From Hyphomicrobiales bacterium (GTDB lineage: Bacteria > Pseudomonadota > Alphaproteobacteria > Rhizobiales > Aestuariivirgaceae), in NCBI GenBank assembly GCA_026987255.1, contig JALSNA010000477.1:1-6636 (forward strand): a stretch of DNA of 6,636 nucleotides, in the 5' to 3' direction. Under the pieces are notes generated by a model. It was not told where the DNA came from. It saw only the letters and a list, made by a program, of their open reading frames with translations, and searched no databases. A program made the translations under genes and the position numbers. Shown here piece after piece: positions 1 through 6,636 of the stretch (position 1 is the first letter of the stretch; each line of letters starts with the position of its first letter).

Positions 1-281
1 TGGGCATCGTGCGCACCACCAAGCGGCTGCAACGGGCCCGCCACCGGGTCGATCTGCTGCACGAGGAGATCACCGAATATTACGCCGATTTCCGCGTCAG
101 CGCCGATCTTCTGGAACTGCGCAACCTGACCTTGGTGGCCTATCTCATCATCCGCTCGGCCATGGCGCGCAAGGAAAGCCGCGGCCTGCACTACACCCTG
201 GACTATCCCGAACCGGTGGAATCGCGCCGCCACCCCACCATCCTCACCCCCAAACGCTTCACCGGCTGGAGCAGCGCCTGA
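1..281 (+). CDS. nadB: L-aspartate oxidase, C-terminal end (5' truncated by window)
   Basis: About 92 C-terminal residues are visible. The reading frame is already open at the window edge (first full codon at base 3, reading G-I-V-R-T-T-K-R-L) and ends at TGA 279-281, so the GTG at 9 is an internal valine and not a start. NadB is the cytoplasmic flavoenzyme that oxidises L-aspartate to iminoaspartate, the first step of de novo NAD synthesis, working with quinolinate synthase NadA. The visible part is the C-terminal helical domain. It has the G-I-V-R-T-T motif and the hallmark [12 protein letters not shown] just before the end, very close to the E. coli NadB tail as I remember it. The FAD-binding and catalytic domains lie outside the window. 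The gene converges on the TPR gene with only 13 bases between the two stops. I see no clear terminator there. Confidence 0.92.
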   Translation, partial: GIVRTTKRLQRARHRVDLLHEEITEYYADFRVSADLLELRNLTLVAYLIIRSAMARKESRGLHYTLDYPEPVESRRHPTILTPKRFTGWSSA

Positions 282-294
282 GGGAGGGCAAGGG

Positions 295-1350
295 CTACTT
301 CAGCACTTTCAGGGCCTTCAGGCGGGCATCGGCTTCCATGCGGGCGCGCTGATCGGCAAGGGAGGTCATGGGGGCTTTCAGGGCGCGCTCGTATTCGGCC
401 CTTGCGGCCTGCTTTTTGCCCTGCTTTTCATAGATGCGGCCGCGGAAATAATGCAGCGAGGGGGTGGAGCCGCCCAGCTTTTCCGCCTTTGCGAAATCGG
501 CCAGGGCATCGGCCAGCCGTCCCAGGCGATAGCGCACGATGCCGCGGTCGATGCGCGGCTTGGCCAGGGCGGGCTTGAGCCTGACCACCGCCGAAAGATC
601 GGCCAGGGCCTTGTCCTTGCGGCCCAGTTTCCAGTTGGCCATGGCGCGCTTTTCATAAAGCGAGGCGCGGGCCGGATCGAGGCGGATGGCCACGTCCAGA
701 TTGTTGGCCGCGTTGTCCCATTTTCCCAGCCGCATCCAGGCGGTGGCGCGCGCCTCGCGCGAGGGCACGTCGTTGGGATCGGCGAAAATGGCCTGGTTGT
801 AGTCGTTGATGGCCTCGGCCCACTTCTTCATGCCCATGTAGACTTGCGCCCTTTGGGCATGCAGCTGGGCATCCTGCGGCTTGACCTGAAGGGCCACGTC
901 AAGGTCCTTGAGGGCAAATTCCGGCTTCTGGCGGAACTGCCAGGCCACCGCCCGGCCCATGTGGGCGCGCAGGTTCTTCGGATCGCGGGCGATGACGGCG
1001 GAATAATCCGAAATGGCCTTGTCCACCGCCCCGGTGATGAGGAAGATATCGCCACGCGCCGTTTGCAGATCGTTGTCAGTGGGCGCAAGCTTCAGCGCCT
1101 GATCATAGGCGGCAATGGCCTGCGCGAACTTCTGCTTCTTGATGAGGTTTTCGGCATAGGCCTTGAGAAGCGGAACCCTTTTCTCCTTGCTCAGATCAGG
1201 ACTGGACAGGGCCGCCTGGCAGGCGCTGATGGCCTTTTGCGGGTCGCGGGCCTTCAGGCAGCTGGCGGCTTCATCCGCGGCCAGGGCCGGATGGGCGGCC
1301 AGCAGGGCCACCATTCCCGCGGCGGGGAAAATACGCATGCACGAACTCAT
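295..1350 (-). CDS. secreted tetratricopeptide-repeat (TPR) protein
   Basis: A 351-residue protein with an N-terminal signal peptide: a short hydrophobic run at about residues 10-24 ending in A-L-A, with likely cleavage before A25-D26. About eight consecutive 34-residue TPR units follow from about residue 59 to 330. They show the W/L-G-Y-A-F-A-P pattern, for example A-I-A-A-Y-D-Q-A-L-K-L-A-P and A-I-N-D-Y-N-Q-A-I-F-A-D-P. Two cysteines, C31 and C44, lie in a degenerate first helical pair and could form a disulfide in the periplasm (inference). TPR arrays are protein-binding scaffolds; no enzymatic domain is visible and the partner is unknown. I chose ATG 1350-1348 because AAGGA lies 9 bases upstream. 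A TTG at 1359 in the same frame abuts that AAGGA and is unlikely to start; ATG 1338-1336 is a second option. The gene starts 5 bases after the rhlE stop, so co-transcription is likely. It may be exported to the periplasm or be envelope-associated. Confidence 0.85.
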   Translation of the reverse strand: MSSCMRIFPAAGMVALLAAHPALAADEAASCLKARDPQKAISACQAALSSPDLSKEKRVPLLKAYAENLIKKQKFAQAIAAYDQALKLAPTDNDLQTARGDIFLITGAVDKAISDYSAVIARDPKNLRAHMGRAVAWQFRQKPEFALKDLDVALQVKPQDAQLHAQRAQVYMGMKKWAEAINDYNQAIFADPNDVPSREARATAWMRLGKWDNAANNLDVAIRLDPARASLYEKRAMANWKLGRKDKALADLSAVVRLKPALAKPRIDRGIVRYRLGRLADALADFAKAEKLGGSTPSLHYFRGRIYEKQGKKQAARAEYERALKAPMTSLADQRARMEADARLKALKVLK

Positions 1351-1355
1351 GGGGA

Positions 1356-2872
<1,517 letters not shown>

Positions 2873-2876
<4 letters not shown>

Positions 2877-2959
2877 GTGTGTCTTTTGTCTTTCGCAAAG
2901 GGAGGAGCCCGGCAGGGCCCCGTCTTGTTGGCTCTTCGCACTCCGCGCTGTTCATTCAT
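2873..2959 (-). CDS. possible 28-codon leader ORF overlapping the rhlE start
   Basis: On the minus strand, ATG 2959-2957 opens a 28-codon frame beginning M-N-E-Q-R-G-V-R-R-A and ending K-D-K-R-H-T. Its TGA (2875-2873) overlaps the rhlE ATG (2876-2874) as ATGA, the classic geometry of translational coupling. The predicted peptide is strongly basic and matches no family I recognise. It has no clear Shine-Dalgarno (the bases just upstream read CCGCTTC), and in GC-rich DNA such a short frame can arise by chance. It lies entirely within the predicted rhlE leader transcript. Because rhlE itself lacks an obvious ribosome binding site, a coupled leader peptide is conceivable but unproven. Confidence 0.22.
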
Positions 2960-3031
2960 GAAGCGGAAAACGGCAAAGAGAATGCGCCCATCCGGCGCGG
3001 GACCGGCGGGCAAAGACCCATGCGGCCCGGC

Positions 3032-3046
3032 ACGCCAGCATGGCGT
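3032..3046 (-). repeat. perfect 6-bp inverted repeat in the rhlE leader
   Basis: ACGCCA-gca-TGGCGT is a 6-bp perfect stem with a 3-base loop. It falls close to the predicted transcription start, so the rhlE mRNA could begin with a stable 5' hairpin, which often protects transcripts. It could also be a dyad operator. It is short enough to be chance in GC-rich DNA. Confidence 0.35.
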
Positions 3047-3058
3047 CCCTTGATGCGC

Positions 3059-3086
3059 AACATAGGGCCTGAGCGGATTCTGTCAA
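3059..3086 (-). promoter_or_regulatory. sigma-70-like promoter for rhlE and the TPR gene
   Basis: On the minus strand, a perfect -35 hexamer TTGACA (3086-3081) is followed by a 16-base spacer and TATGTT (3064-3059), which matches the -10 consensus at 4 of 6 positions. The predicted start near 3052 would give a leader of about 175 bases before the rhlE ATG. This is the best match to the housekeeping promoter consensus that I found in the intergenic region. Confidence 0.5.
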
Positions 3087-3108
3087 GGATTTCCCATGCT
3101 TGAGCCCC

Positions 3109-3138
3109 TTGCCGGGCCGGGGCCAGTTGCGATAGATT
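3109..3138 (+). promoter_or_regulatory. weak candidate promoter for the thioredoxin-like gene
   Basis: TTGCCG (3109-3114), an 18-base spacer and TAGATT (3133-3138) lie about 40 bases upstream of the ATG on the + strand. Both hexamers match the consensus only partly. The placement is reasonable for this gene, but the match is weak. Confidence 0.2.
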
Positions 3139-3165
3139 TGCAAACGACCCGAGAGCAGGACAAAC

Positions 3166-3172
3166 AAAGGAG
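3166..3172 (+). promoter_or_regulatory. Shine-Dalgarno site deciding the thioredoxin-like start
   Basis: AAAGGAG ends 7 bases before ATG 3180-3182. It rules against the in-frame upstream ATG at 3096, whose extra 28 residues look non-native and precede the conserved fold. Confidence 0.8.
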
Positions 3173-3179
3173 AGATTTC

Positions 3180-3752
3180 ATGGCGGCAATTGCGCCCGTG
3201 TGCGATTTTGGCTGGAAGGCCCCGGACTTTTCCCTCCCCGGCGTCGATGGCAAGATCTGGAGTTTCGATGACATCCGCGGCGAGAAGGGCACGGTGGTGG
3301 TTTTCATCTGCAACCACTGCCCCTATGTGAAGGCCATCGTGGACAGGCTGGTGCGCGACGCCAAGGCGCTGCAGGAAGCCGGCATCGGCTTTGTGGCCAT
3401 ATCCTCCAACGACGCGGAGCAGTATCCGCAGGACAGTTTCGAGAAGATGAAGGAGTTCGCCGCCCGGCACGGCTTTTCCTTCCCCTATCTGCATGACGAG
3501 GACCAGACGGTGGCGCGCCGCTACGGGGCGGTGTGCACGCCGGACTTCTTCGGCTTCAACGCCGCGGACGAGCTGCAATACCGCGGCCGCCTGGACAGCT
3601 CCGGCAAGGAACCGGCGGCCCCGGATGCGCGGCGCGAGCTCTACGAGGCCATGATGCAGGTGGCCGAAACCGGCTCCGGACCGGCCGAACAGACCCCGGC
3701 CATGGGCTGCTCCATCAAGTGGAAACCGGAAAACTGGGGCCGCGGCTGCTGA
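3180..3752 (+). CDS. thioredoxin-like / AhpC-TSA family protein (peroxiredoxin-like, CNHCP motif)
   Basis: A 190-residue protein, probably cytoplasmic because no signal peptide is visible. It opens with the A-P-D-F-S-L-P-G strand typical of AhpC/TSA proteins (residues 14-21). The active-site strand V-V-V-F-I-C-N-H-C-P-Y-V-K (39-51) carries a C44-x-x-C47 pair. Later come S75-S76-N77-D78, the block Y-G-A-V-C119-T-P-D-F-F (residues 115-124) in the cis-proline region, and a C-terminal M-G-C177-S-I-K-W-K-P segment. Together these match the thioredoxin-family group often called peroxiredoxin-like (PRX_like1), usually 180-210 residues. Members are presumed thiol-disulfide reductases or peroxidases; the physiological substrate is unknown. 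The start is set by a strong ribosome binding site. The gene is divergent from rhlE and looks monocistronic, with a hairpin across its stop and a palindromic element beyond it. Confidence 0.9.
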   Translation: MAAIAPVCDFGWKAPDFSLPGVDGKIWSFDDIRGEKGTVVVFICNHCPYVKAIVDRLVRDAKALQEAGIGFVAISSNDAEQYPQDSFEKMKEFAARHGFSFPYLHDEDQTVARRYGAVCTPDFFGFNAADELQYRGRLDSSGKEPAAPDARRELYEAMMQVAETGSGPAEQTPAMGCSIKWKPENWGRGC

Positions 3753-3771
3753 GGATACAAGGCCGCGGCCC
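3737..3771 (+). terminator. GC-rich hairpin spanning the thioredoxin-like stop codon
   Basis: GGGCCGCGGC (3737-3746) and GCCGCGGCCC (3762-3771) form a perfect 10-bp stem around a 15-base loop that contains the TGA stop (3750-3752). Only CTTG-like bases follow, not a T run, so it is a poor intrinsic terminator by the classical rule. It could still stabilise the 3' end of the mRNA or assist termination. Confidence 0.35.
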
Positions 3772-3782
3772 TTGCCGGAGAA

Positions 3783-3947
3783 TAGGGTCAGGACCCATAA
3801 ATTTGAACGGCATCTGCAGGATTCATGCTTCATCCCGGAGCCTTTTCGCCCTTGCCAATACCTTCGGGTATTGCCTGCGGACGAAAAGACACCGGGATTT
3901 TGCCTAAATCCTGCATCTGCCATCCCTCTTTATGAGTCCTGACCCTA
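3783..3947. repeat. 165-bp imperfect palindromic element (REP/MITE-like)
   Basis: Almost the whole element pairs with its own reverse complement. The outer arms TAGGGTCAGGAC-x-CATAAA (3783-3801) pair with 3929-3947 at 18 of 19 positions. Block 3809-3823 pairs with 3907-3921 at 13 of 15. ATCCCGG (3832-3838) pairs with 3892-3898 and CTTTTCG (3842-3848) with 3882-3888. The centre is CAATACC-TTCG-GGTATTG (3856-3873), a stem capped by a TTCG tetraloop. The register holds across the element with a single one-base shift near the middle. It has no transposase gene and is less GC-rich than its neighbours, which suits a non-autonomous inserted repeat. The GGGTCAG-type ends resemble palindromes found near REP-associated Y1 transposases, as I recall them; this assignment is an inference. 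As RNA it would fold into one long hairpin, and five T bases follow at 3951-3955, so it may also end transcription of the upstream gene. Confidence 0.8.
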
Positions 3948-4009
3948 GCCTTTTTGCTTGCGCGGGGGGCGGTTTTGGGTCACCCTTGGCATGGGCGGAT
4001 GGCAGCAAC

Positions 4010-4015
4010 AGGAGG
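4010..4015 (+). promoter_or_regulatory. Shine-Dalgarno site for lemA
   Basis: AGGAGG lies 9 bases upstream of ATG 4025-4027. It decides against an in-frame ATG at 3932 that lies inside the palindromic element and would add 31 unrelated residues before the membrane anchor. I see no convincing promoter hexamers between the palindrome and this site. Confidence 0.8.
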
Positions 4016-4024
4016 GAGACTGGC

Positions 4025-4582
4025 ATGACAACCCTGGTCATTCTTGGCATCATTGCCGCCATCGCGCTGTTCGGCATCCTCATCTACAACAAGCTGGTGC
4101 GCAACCGGCAGATGGTCAAGGAGGGCTGGTCTGGCATCGACGTGCAGCTGAAGAAGCGCGCCAACCTGATCCCCAACCTGGTGGCCGCCGTCAAGGGCTA
4201 CATGAAGCACGAAAGGGAGCTGCTGGAGAAGATCACCGGGCTGCGCGCCAGGGCCGCCAGCATGGAGGACGCCAGCCCGGCGGAGCGTTCGGCCATAGAG
4301 CAGGAAATCTCGCGCACCCTGGGGCAGATCAACATCGCGGTGGAGAACTATCCCGACCTGAAGGCCAACCAGAACGTGCTCGATCTGCAAAGGCAACTGG
4401 CGCAGATCGAAAATGCCATCCAGATGGCGCGGCGCTATTACAATGGCGCGGTGCGCGAAAACAACATTCTGGTGGAATCCTTTCCCTCCAACCTGATCGC
4501 CAGCACATTCCATTTCGAGAAGGCCGAATACTTCGAGCTGGAAAACGCCGCCGACCGGGCCGTGCCCAAGGTGGAGCTCTGA
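4025..4582 (+). CDS. lemA: LemA family membrane protein
   Basis: A 185-residue protein, the normal length for the family. A single N-terminal membrane segment (about residues 3-21) is followed by the family signature Y-N-x-L-V-x-x-R-Q-x-V-K-E-G-W-S-G-I-D-V-Q-L-K (21-43) and R-A-N-L-I-P-N-L-V (45-53). Next come mostly helical regions with A-V-E-N-Y-P-D-L-K-A-N (105-115), an A-R-R-Y-Y-N-G-A-V block (135-143) and the conserved end F-P-S-N-L-I-A (153-159) with K-A-E-Y-F-E (166-171). The orientation is probably a short N-terminus, one membrane span and a helical bundle outside the cytoplasm. The biochemical function of LemA proteins is not established. The DUF2207 gene starts 31 bases downstream, and this pairing is common in bacteria, so the two products likely act together at the membrane. 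This is not the Pseudomonas sensor kinase that was once also called LemA. Confidence 0.95.
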   Translation: MTTLVILGIIAAIALFGILIYNKLVRNRQMVKEGWSGIDVQLKKRANLIPNLVAAVKGYMKHERELLEKITGLRARAASMEDASPAERSAIEQEISRTLGQINIAVENYPDLKANQNVLDLQRQLAQIENAIQMARRYYNGAVRENNILVESFPSNLIASTFHFEKAEYFELENAADRAVPKVEL

Positions 4583-4613
4583 TTCCCCTGCCCCCATTTC
4601 ACGGGAGTGCCCC

Positions 4614-6569
4614 ATGCCGCGCCTTGCCCGTCTGTCCTTTTGCCTGTTTGCCCTTCTTGCCGCCCTTGCCGGGCCGGTGGCGGCGCAAGAGGCCATCTTG
4701 CATTTCGCCTCGCGCATCGAGGTGCGGCCCGATGCCTCGCTGATCGTCACAGAGACCATCAAGGTGCGCGCCGAGGGACGCTCCATCCGCCATGGCATCT
4801 ATCGCGATTTTCCGCTGCATTTCAAATATGACGACGGAACCATCGGCAAGGTGGGCTTCAAGGTGCTTTCCGTGGAGCGCGACGGAGCGCCGGAGAACTG
4901 GTTTCGCAAGCGCGTGGGCAACCATGCGCGCATCTACATGGGGCGCAAGAGCACCCTGGTGCCCACCGGCGTCCACGTCTACCGCCTGACCTACCGCACC
5001 ACCCGGCAGATGCGCTATTTCAAGGATCATGACGAGCTTTACTGGAACGTGACGGGCAATTTCTGGCGCTTTCCCATCCTCAAGGCCAGCGCCGAGGCGC
5101 ACTTTCCGCGCCGCGCCCCGATCCGCAAGGTGGTGCTCTATACCGGCGCCTATGGGAGAAGCGGAAAGGCGCGCGCCAGGGTGACGGAAGAGGCCCCCGG
5201 CCTGGTGCGGGCCGGGACCACCGCCCCCCTTGGCCCAGGCGAGGGCTTCACCATGGCCATAGCCATCCCCAAGGGATATGTGCGCGAACCTTCGGCGGCG
5301 GAAAAGTTCCTGCGCAAGGCCTGGGACAATCTGAACACCTGGTGGCTCTATGGCGGGGCCTTCGCGGTGGCGGCCTATTTTCTCTGGGCGTGGTGGAAAT
5401 TCGGCCGCGATCCGGCGCGCGGGGCCATCTATCCGCGCTGGGAGCCGCCCATGGGGCTTTCGCCCGCCGCCTGCGCCTTTCTCGATGGCGAAGTGCGCCT
5501 TTTGGGGATGGACAGGGACCGGGCCTTCATCGCCGCGCTGGTCTCCCTGGCCACCAAGGGCATCATCCGCATCGACAAGGGAAAGGGCGGCAAGACGCGG
5601 ATCGAAAGGCTGAAGAAACCGCCCGCCAATCTGCCGCCCGGCGAGCAGGTCATCATGGACAAGCTGCTCGGCGGGCGCAGCAGCTTCGAGATCAGCAGGA
5701 GCAACCGCGCCAGTCTGGAAAGTGCGCTGAAGGCCTTCCAAGGCAGGCTCAATGACGAATATGCCAATGTCCATGTCAAGCGCAACCGGCTGTGGTTCTT
5801 CATCGGGCTGGGGCTGGCGGTGCTGACCATCGCCGGGTTCATCGCCCTGGGCGGGGCATCATCGGACGTGGTGGCGGGATTTCTGTTCTTCATCCCCTTC
5901 GGCGGCTTCATCCTGTTCATGGCCTGGCAGGCCCTCAACAGCTGGCGGCATTCCAAGGGATGGATGCGGGCCTTCATGCTCGTCCTGACCGTGCTTGTCT
6001 TCCTGCCGTTTTCGATGGTCATCATCGGGGCGCTGTCATCCCTGCTGACGGATGTCAACCTGGAGCACATCAGCAGCCGCGACTTCCACATCGCCCTGGT
6101 GCTGATTTCGGTGCCGGTCATGGTGATGATTTTCTGGTATCTGCTGCCCCGGCCCACAGAACAGGGGCAAAAGGCGCTGGATCAACTGGAGGGGCTGAAG
6201 CTCTATCTGAAAACCGCCGAGACGTCACGGATGAACATGCCCGGGGCGCCGGAAATGTCCATTTCCACCTTCGAGAAATTCCTGCCCTATGCCATCGCCC
6301 TGGGGCTGGAAAAACCCTGGACGAAGGCCTTCCAGGCCTGGCTGGCCAGCGCCCTGGCGGCCGGGGCGGTGAGCGCCTATCAGCCGGGCTGGTATGGCGC
6401 GCACAGCTTCTCCAGCGATGACATCACCAGCATGGGCAGCGATCTGGTGGGCGGCATAAGCTCCGACATGGCCGCCGCCATGCCCTCGCAATCGGCCTCC
6501 GGCACATCCGGCGGCGGCGGGGGCTTCTCCGGAGGCGGCGGTGGCGGCGGCGGTGGCGGGGGGTGGTGA
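4614..6569 (+). CDS. DUF2207 family predicted membrane protein with Gly-rich C-terminus
   Basis: A 651-residue protein. A signal peptide (about residues 1-24, ending V-A-A before Q25) leads into an extracytoplasmic, beta-rich DUF2207 domain to about residue 220, which includes the family-type H-G-I-Y-R-D-F-P (60-67) and the segment E-L-Y-W-N-V-T-G (141-148). A membrane segment follows at about 243-261, then a cytoplasmic-looking domain (265-390) with a helix-turn-helix-like stretch near 302-322. Four more membrane segments lie at about 393-413, 419-438, 452-475 and 491-511. The end has the conserved blocks E-G-L-K-L-Y-L-K-T-A-E (526-536) and F-E-K-F-L-P-Y-A-I-A-L-G (553-564), then a low-complexity tail with 5 and 11 consecutive glycines and a terminal W, all typical of the family. 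GGGAG lies 6 bases before the ATG. Function is unknown; lemA precedes it in the same operon. Exact membrane borders are by eye. Confidence 0.93.
   Translation: MPRLARLSFCLFALLAALAGPVAAQEAILHFASRIEVRPDASLIVTETIKVRAEGRSIRHGIYRDFPLHFKYDDGTIGKVGFKVLSVERDGAPENWFRKRVGNHARIYMGRKSTLVPTGVHVYRLTYRTTRQMRYFKDHDELYWNVTGNFWRFPILKASAEAHFPRRAPIRKVVLYTGAYGRSGKARARVTEEAPGLVRAGTTAPLGPGEGFTMAIAIPKGYVREPSAAEKFLRKAWDNLNTWWLYGGAFAVAAYFLWAWWKFGRDPARGAIYPRWEPPMGLSPAACAFLDGEVRLLGMDRDRAFIAALVSLATKGIIRIDKGKGGKTRIERLKKPPANLPPGEQVIMDKLLGGRSSFEISRSNRASLESALKAFQGRLNDEYANVHVKRNRLWFFIGLGLAVLTIAGFIALGGASSDVVAGFLFFIPFGGFILFMAWQALNSWRHSKGWMRAFMLVLTVLVFLPFSMVIIGALSSLLTDVNLEHISSRDFHIALVLISVPVMVMIFWYLLPRPTEQGQKALDQLEGLKLYLKTAETSRMNMPGAPEMSISTFEKFLPYAIALGLEKPWTKAFQAWLASALAAGAVSAYQPGWYGAHSFSSDDITSMGSDLVGGISSDMAAAMPSQSASGTSGGGGGFSGGGGGGGGGGGW
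6510..6563 (+). repeat. GGN codon tract encoding polyglycine
   Basis: A GGC/GGT/GGG run encodes G633-G637 and G640-G650 around F-S. It is a simple-sequence tract able to expand or contract by slippage, although mixed third bases break it up. Gly-rich ends are normal for DUF2207 proteins, so the tract itself is not foreign. Confidence 0.8.
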
Positions 6570-6573
6570 AGCC

Positions 6574-6636
6574 TTATTTCAGCACCCCAGGATCGGCGGG
6601 CTGAAGCTGCACCGATTCGCCGCAGCCGCAGGCGGA
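6574..6636 (-). CDS. HesB/IscA family iron-sulfur carrier, C-terminal end (5' truncated by window)
   Basis: Only the last 20 residues and the TAA (6576-6574) are visible. They begin S-A-C-G-C-G-E-S-V-Q-L, which matches the C-terminal C-G-C-G-x-S motif of A-type carriers (IscA, SufA, ErpA, HesB). In those proteins the two cysteines, with one further upstream, bind an Fe-S cluster or iron for delivery to apoproteins. The tail then runs L-Q-P-A-D-P-G-V-L-K, somewhat longer than in minimal members. Which paralogue it is cannot be told from this fragment. It converges on the DUF2207 gene, with 4 bases between the stops. Confidence 0.72.
   Translation of the reverse strand, partial: SACGCGESVQLQPADPGVLK

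Larger units (their letters stand above)
2877..3179. other. divergent intergenic region between rhlE and the thioredoxin-like gene
   Basis: A 303-base stretch without a conventional gene. It holds the predicted rhlE promoter (3059-3086), a long rhlE leader with a perfect 15-base hairpin (3032-3046) and a weaker GC-rich hairpin near 2907-2920, the candidate leader ORF, a weak candidate promoter for the + strand gene and that gene's ribosome binding site. I see no tRNA or recognisable riboswitch core in it. Confidence 0.7.

Noticed and set aside
282..294. bidirectional terminator between nadB and the TPR gene
   Set aside because: Only 13 bases separate the stops, and I saw no inverted repeat or T run there.
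3096..3179. upstream in-frame start for the thioredoxin-like gene
   Set aside because: The ATG at 3096 lacks a ribosome binding site, while the ATG at 3180 has AAAGGAG at ideal spacing and begins at the conserved fold.
2952..3923. 323-codon minus strand frame running from the palindrome across the thioredoxin-like gene
   Set aside because: It starts inside the palindromic element and is antisense to a well-supported gene, with no recognisable domain.
3825..3935. 36-residue ORF inside the palindromic element
   Set aside because: The frame is short, has only a poorly spaced AGG, and is better explained as a by-product of the palindromic structure.
3948..4009. promoter for lemA between the palindrome and its ribosome binding site, including a sigma-54-type site around TTGGCATGG
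   Set aside because: The hexamer matches and spacing were too poor for either sigma-70 or sigma-54 consensus.
4599..5774. 391-codon minus strand frame opposite the DUF2207 gene
   Set aside because: It is antisense to a gene with a signal peptide, good ribosome binding site and conserved blocks; there is no domain in the shadow.

Overview
This window comes from a high-GC, densely coding bacterial chromosome. The RhlE-type helicase, the GTG/ATG/TTG start choices and the general style of the proteins suggest an alphaproteobacterium, possibly of the Rhodospirillales. That placement is inferred from protein flavour, not from a marker gene. I see no rRNA, tRNA, CRISPR array, phage gene or transposase gene.

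Layout, left to right. (1) The 3' end of nadB (L-aspartate oxidase, NAD biosynthesis) enters on the + strand and stops at 281. (2) It converges on a minus-strand pair: rhlE, a DEAD-box RNA helicase (2876 down to 1356), followed 5 bases later by a secreted eight-repeat TPR protein (1350 down to 295). The two probably share one transcript. (3) A 303-base divergent intergenic region (2877-3179) holds a good sigma-70-like promoter for rhlE, a predicted leader of about 175 bases with a small perfect hairpin, and a possible 28-codon leader ORF whose stop overlaps the rhlE start. (4) On the + strand follows a thioredoxin-like/AhpC-TSA protein with a CNHCP active-site motif (3180-3752). A GC-rich hairpin spans its stop codon. 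(5) A 272-base gap contains the most unusual item in the window: a 165-bp imperfect palindrome (3783-3947) with 19-bp outer arms, further paired blocks inside and a TTCG tetraloop at its centre. It looks like a non-autonomous, REP/MITE-like inserted repeat. (6) A two-gene + strand operon follows: lemA (4025-4582) and a DUF2207 membrane protein (4614-6569) ending in a polyglycine tail. (7) The last 63 bases are the C-terminus of a minus-strand HesB/IscA-type iron-sulfur carrier, convergent with the DUF2207 gene.

Functionally this is mostly housekeeping and envelope content: NAD synthesis, RNA remodelling, a periplasmic TPR scaffold, a redox protein, the widespread but poorly understood LemA/DUF2207 membrane pair, and Fe-S assembly. 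I found no convincing new multi-gene system. The items worth a second look are the palindromic element, the rhlE leader arrangement and the LemA/DUF2207 pair.
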